Assembly: GCA_031284845.1 (NCBI GenBank)
Contig: JAITXH010000030.1
Span: 1 to 6,916, forward strand
DNA from: Puniceicoccales bacterium
GTDB lineage: Bacteria > Verrucomicrobiota > Verrucomicrobiia > Opitutales > UBA953
Reading direction: 5' to 3'
Length of the DNA stretch: 6,916 nucleotides
The notes under the pieces: generated by a model
Told to the model about the DNA's origin: nothing
Seen by the model: only the letters and a program-made list of their open reading frames with translations
Databases searched by the model: none
Translations under genes and position numbers: made by a program
Shown: positions 4,529 through 6,916 of the stretch, piece by piece
Layout: each line of letters starts with the position of its first letter
How positions within the stretch are numbered: the stretch's first letter is position 1

Positions 4529-6628
4529 TTACCCGCGCATACGGCTCAAATGGAGTGTTTCATAGGTATCCGAGGGGAGTTCCATGATGAAGCGCGAGGT
4601 GTCGAGCACACGGGGCGGGCCGCCTGTTTTTACTATCTTGGGGCACACGCAATAAAGCTCGTCCATGGCGCGTGTCGCAGCCACGTAGAACAGGCGCCGT
4701 TCTTCCGAGACATCATTGGCTTCGATGGCGCGTTTTATCGGGAATAACTCTTCCACGCAGCCCAACACAATTACGACGGGAAACTCCAGGCCCTTGGCTT
4801 GATGAATCGTCGTGAGGCGCAAGGTGTCCGGATCGGCTTCGACGCTCTTGTCGCCCGTCTCTGAATTGAGCAGGACGAGTTGCGCAAGCAGTTCGTTTAT
4901 GTCGGTGTATTTGGAGGCAAACGCCACCAGACTGTCGAGATCATCGCGCCGATCCTGCCAGTTCTCATAAATATTGCGCAGGTAATCGCCATACCAGCCG
5001 TCTATGCCGATGCGCAGGACTTCCGCCGGAGTCTTGACTACGTGGTGCTCCGCCGTTGCGGGTGCTTTCTGGGCGGGGGGTGCATCGTCGCCAATCGCCA
5101 ATTCGTAATTTTGGATTTTCCCGCTCGCGGGTGTCCGGGGCGGGGCATCCGGCCCGCGCACGGCCTCCTCCATATTTTGCAAAGTGAGCACCATGTCCAC
5201 GAAATCACCTCTCGCGCCTTCCGGCACTTTTGCCTCGATTTTTTTCGCAGACAACGCGGCGAGCAGAGGAATCCCTTTTGAGGCGGCTTCCTGTCGGGCC
5301 AACTCGAGGATGCGCCCGGCAGTTTTCGGCCCCACCTTGGGCAGAAGTGCCATCAGCCGGGTAAACGCCACGATGTCGGCTGGATTATGCACGAAGCGCA
5401 ACTGCGCTACCAAGTCGCGGATATGCGCCTGTTCAAAGAAGCGCACGCCGCTGGTGATGACAAAGGGCACGTCGTGGCGGGTCAGCTCCATTTGCAGCTC
5501 CATCGCCTGATAATGCGCCCGGTAGAGCACTGTGATGTCGCCAAGGGAGCGCCCACTATCGAGCAGGCCGCGCACGCAACGGACGACGAACAGGGCCTGC
5601 TCGGTCGCATCCAGCGCGGGCACCACAAACGGGCGTATCCCGGAAGGACGCACGGGGCGCAGCGTTTTGGAAAATCCCGCGCCGCCCTCCTGATTGGCGA
5701 GTATGCCATTGGCGAAATTGAGTATCTCCGGTGTGGAGCGGTAGTTGATCTCAATCTTGTGAATGGATGTGCCGGGGTGGCGTGCGTTGAAGTCGGCGAT
5801 GTTCGCAAATTCCGCGCCACGCCACGTATAGATGCACTGCGCATCGTCGCCCACGGCCATCACCTGATGGTGTCCTGCCAGTGCGTCCACGATGTTTCCT
5901 TGCAGCTTGTTCGTGTCCTGAAACTCATCCACGAGGATGTGGCGGAAACGCCGTTGGTAACTTTCGCGCACAGCGGTGTCTTTTTGCAAAAGCTCCAACC
6001 ACAACTCCAGCAGGTCGTCGTAGTCGCAGAGAGCCTGAGTGCGCTTTGCCGCTTGATAGGCTGCGGCGAAATCCAGAAGGCGGGCACGCTCTTCTTCGGG
6101 CAGCCAGGTGAAGCGCGAGGAAAATACTTCTGCGTATGGGCGGCGGGTGTTGCGGGCAAAACTAAGCGCATCGAGGATGACACGCGGCTTGGGCATGTTT
6201 TTATCTTTGGCGAACACCGGATCATGCGTTTTGACGATCTCATTAAACAGCGAATCGGCGTCGCCGGCGTCCATGATGGTGAAATTTCTGTCCAACTCCA
6301 GTATCTGTGCATGCTTGCGGAGGATGCGCTGCCCGACGCTGTGAAAAGTGCCGCCCCAAAAATCGCTGCGCGGCACGCCTGTCAAATCTTCGATCCGGGT
6401 GAGCATCTCGCGGGCGGCCTTATTGGTGAACGTGAGAAGCAATATTTCCCACGGGTGGACGCCCTGTGTGAGCAACCAGGCCACGCGGTAAGTAAGCGTG
6501 CGCGTTTTCCCCGAGCCTGCTCCGGCGAGCACCAACGCAGGCCCGTCTGCGGCGGTGACTGCGCGATACTGGTCTTCATTCAGCGCTGCGGCGAAATCTA
6601 TCGGAGGCATCCCGGACAAGTGTTGCAT
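4529..6628 (-). CDS. uvrD: UvrD/PcrA/Rep-type superfamily 1 DNA helicase
   Basis: This is a 3'-5' SF1A helicase that unwinds DNA with ATP during excision repair, mismatch repair or fork restart. All motifs appear in order (numbered from the ATG at 6628): Q motif NEDQYRAV (17-24), Walker A AGAGSGKT (35-42), Ia TFTNKAAREM (66-75), Ib GTFHS (93-97), II VDEFQDTN (233-240), III GDDAQCIYTWRG (260-271), IV NYRSTPEIL, V TIHQAKGLEF (607-616) and VI ERRLFYVAATRA (about 643-654). At 699 residues it stops about 45 residues after motif VI, so it lacks the C-terminal Tudor-like RNA polymerase-binding region of PcrA/UvrD. A Pro/Ala-rich insert (about 491-530) lies in the 2B part. The frame could start two codons earlier at GTG 6632-6634 or later at ATG 6608-6610 (MPPIDF); none has a Shine-Dalgarno. 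It converges on the methyltransferase gene with 10 bases between stops. Which subtype (UvrD, PcrA, Rep) cannot be settled by eye. Confidence 0.93.
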   Translation of the reverse strand: MQHLSGMPPIDFAAALNEDQYRAVTAADGPALVLAGAGSGKTRTLTYRVAWLLTQGVHPWEILLLTFTNKAAREMLTRIEDLTGVPRSDFWGGTFHSVGQRILRKHAQILELDRNFTIMDAGDADSLFNEIVKTHDPVFAKDKNMPKPRVILDALSFARNTRRPYAEVFSSRFTWLPEEERARLLDFAAAYQAAKRTQALCDYDDLLELWLELLQKDTAVRESYQRRFRHILVDEFQDTNKLQGNIVDALAGHHQVMAVGDDAQCIYTWRGAEFANIADFNARHPGTSIHKIEINYRSTPEILNFANGILANQEGGAGFSKTLRPVRPSGIRPFVVPALDATEQALFVVRCVRGLLDSGRSLGDITVLYRAHYQAMELQMELTRHDVPFVITSGVRFFEQAHIRDLVAQLRFVHNPADIVAFTRLMALLPKVGPKTAGRILELARQEAASKGIPLLAALSAKKIEAKVPEGARGDFVDMVLTLQNMEEAVRGPDAPPRTPASGKIQNYELAIGDDAPPAQKAPATAEHHVVKTPAEVLRIGIDGWYGDYLRNIYENWQDRRDDLDSLVAFASKYTDINELLAQLVLLNSETGDKSVEADPDTLRLTTIHQAKGLEFPVVIVLGCVEELFPIKRAIEANDVSEERRLFYVAATRAMDELYCVCPKIVKTGGPPRVLDTSRFIMELPSDTYETLHLSRMRG

Positions 6629-6673
6629 GGGCACAAAGAGCTAGGGAAGAACGCCCGATGCTCAACCTTTTTA

Positions 6674-6691
6674 GCCTGCATATTTACAGGC
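6674..6691. repeat. Small hairpin upstream of the helicase gene
   Basis: GCCTG (6674-6678) and CAGGC (6687-6691) flank an 8-base AT-rich loop, 46 bases before the helicase start on the minus strand. On that strand it is followed by TAAAAAGG rather than a T-run, so it is not a clear terminator of the upstream gene. It may be a leader structure or chance. Confidence 0.3.
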
Positions 6692-6744
6692 ACCACGGGT
6701 GACAACAGGCGCCACTAATACCCTTATTTCCACAGCCCACTTCG

Positions 6745-6789
6745 TTAAGGTCGTCAAGGTTCTTAAAGTCCTTAACGACCTTAATGTTG
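6745..6789. repeat. Degenerate 9-bp tandem repeat (five units) with internal dyad
   Basis: Five consecutive 9-base units start with T(T/C)AA: TTAAGGTCG, TCAAGGTTC, TTAAAGTCC, TTAACGACC, TTAATGTTG. The same bases form a 15-bp inverted repeat (6745-6759 with 6770-6784) with a single mismatch and a 10-base spacer. It lies 26-70 bases beyond the stop of the minus-strand gene entering from the right, so it could serve as that gene's 3' structure, though no T-run follows. It may also be an intergenic repeat family. Confidence 0.7.
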
Positions 6790-6814
6790 CGCTCTGGAAG
6801 GCAAAATACGCCGC

Positions 6815-6916
6815 TCAAGCCGCGAGGCGGATACGCTCGATTTTCAAAGAGTCCAACTTGCAGGAACCGAGGCCGGAGTCATTGGCGATTTTGACGTGCG
6901 GAATGCCGTCCTCTTC
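6815..6916 (-). CDS. C-terminal end of an unrecognised protein (runs off right edge)
   Basis: From the right edge a minus-strand frame is open for 33 codons and ends with TGA at 6815-6817. The peptide has ordinary coding character: it starts EEDGIPHVKIANDSGLGSC and ends KIERIRLAA, with a hydrophobic/charged alternation that suggests a terminal beta strand. I do not recognise the family from this tail. It points the same way as the helicase gene, 180 bases or more upstream of it, with a repeat-rich spacer between, so the two may be separate transcription units. Confidence 0.55.
   Translation of the reverse strand, partial: EEDGIPHVKIANDSGLGSCKLDSLKIERIRLAA

Noticed and set aside
5387..6718. 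A 443-codon open frame on the plus strand opposite the helicase gene
   Set aside because: It lacks recognisable motifs and lies antisense to a gene with all SF1 helicase motifs; it is a GC-rich antisense shadow.
1..6916. CRISPR array, tRNA, rRNA, complete insertion sequence or defence system
   Set aside because: No regularly spaced direct repeats, cloverleaf, rRNA-like segment or transposase was seen. The lone Fic relic is not enough to call a toxin-antitoxin or defence module.

Overview
The window looks like a piece of bacterial chromosome that is moderately GC-rich in its genes. Most genes lack a Shine-Dalgarno sequence. A DUF4492 gene sits directly upstream of cydA, an arrangement known mainly from Bacteroidota and some relatives. 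Together with the style of the Fic, helicase and methyltransferase proteins, this suggests the PVC/FCB side of the tree, perhaps Verrucomicrobiota (Opitutales-like). That placement is inference from recalled protein style; no rRNA or other marker is present.

Layout from left to right. Positions 1-416 (minus strand) hold the start of a thiamin-biosynthesis operon: thiS, then thiE, which runs off the left edge. Positions 417-727 have no convincing gene but are rich in dyad symmetry: an AT-rich double palindrome upstream of thiS, a GC-rich set of inverted repeats, and a near-perfect compound hairpin. That hairpin abuts the broken end of a Fic-family pseudogene (728-1293), which has one frameshift, two in-frame stops and no C-terminus. 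Positions 1311-3137 (minus) carry a small DUF4492 membrane protein followed by cydA, subunit I of cytochrome bd oxidase. The usual partner cydB is not downstream; the dead fic gene sits there instead.

A divergent intergenic region with a large imperfect inverted repeat and a TATAAT hexamer separates this operon from an RlmI-type 23S rRNA cytosine-C5 methyltransferase (3286-4518, plus). It converges, with only 10 bases between stop codons, on a UvrD/PcrA-type superfamily 1 DNA helicase (4529-6628, minus). To the right lies a spacer with a 9-bp degenerate tandem repeat, then the last 33 codons of an unrecognised protein entering from the right edge on the minus strand.

Functionally these are mostly housekeeping modules: cofactor synthesis, terminal respiration, rRNA modification and DNA repair. 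I see no defence island, CRISPR array, complete mobile element, tRNA or rRNA. The points most worth a second look are the cydA without adjacent cydB, the decayed fic gene ending at a compound hairpin, and the structured thiS leader.
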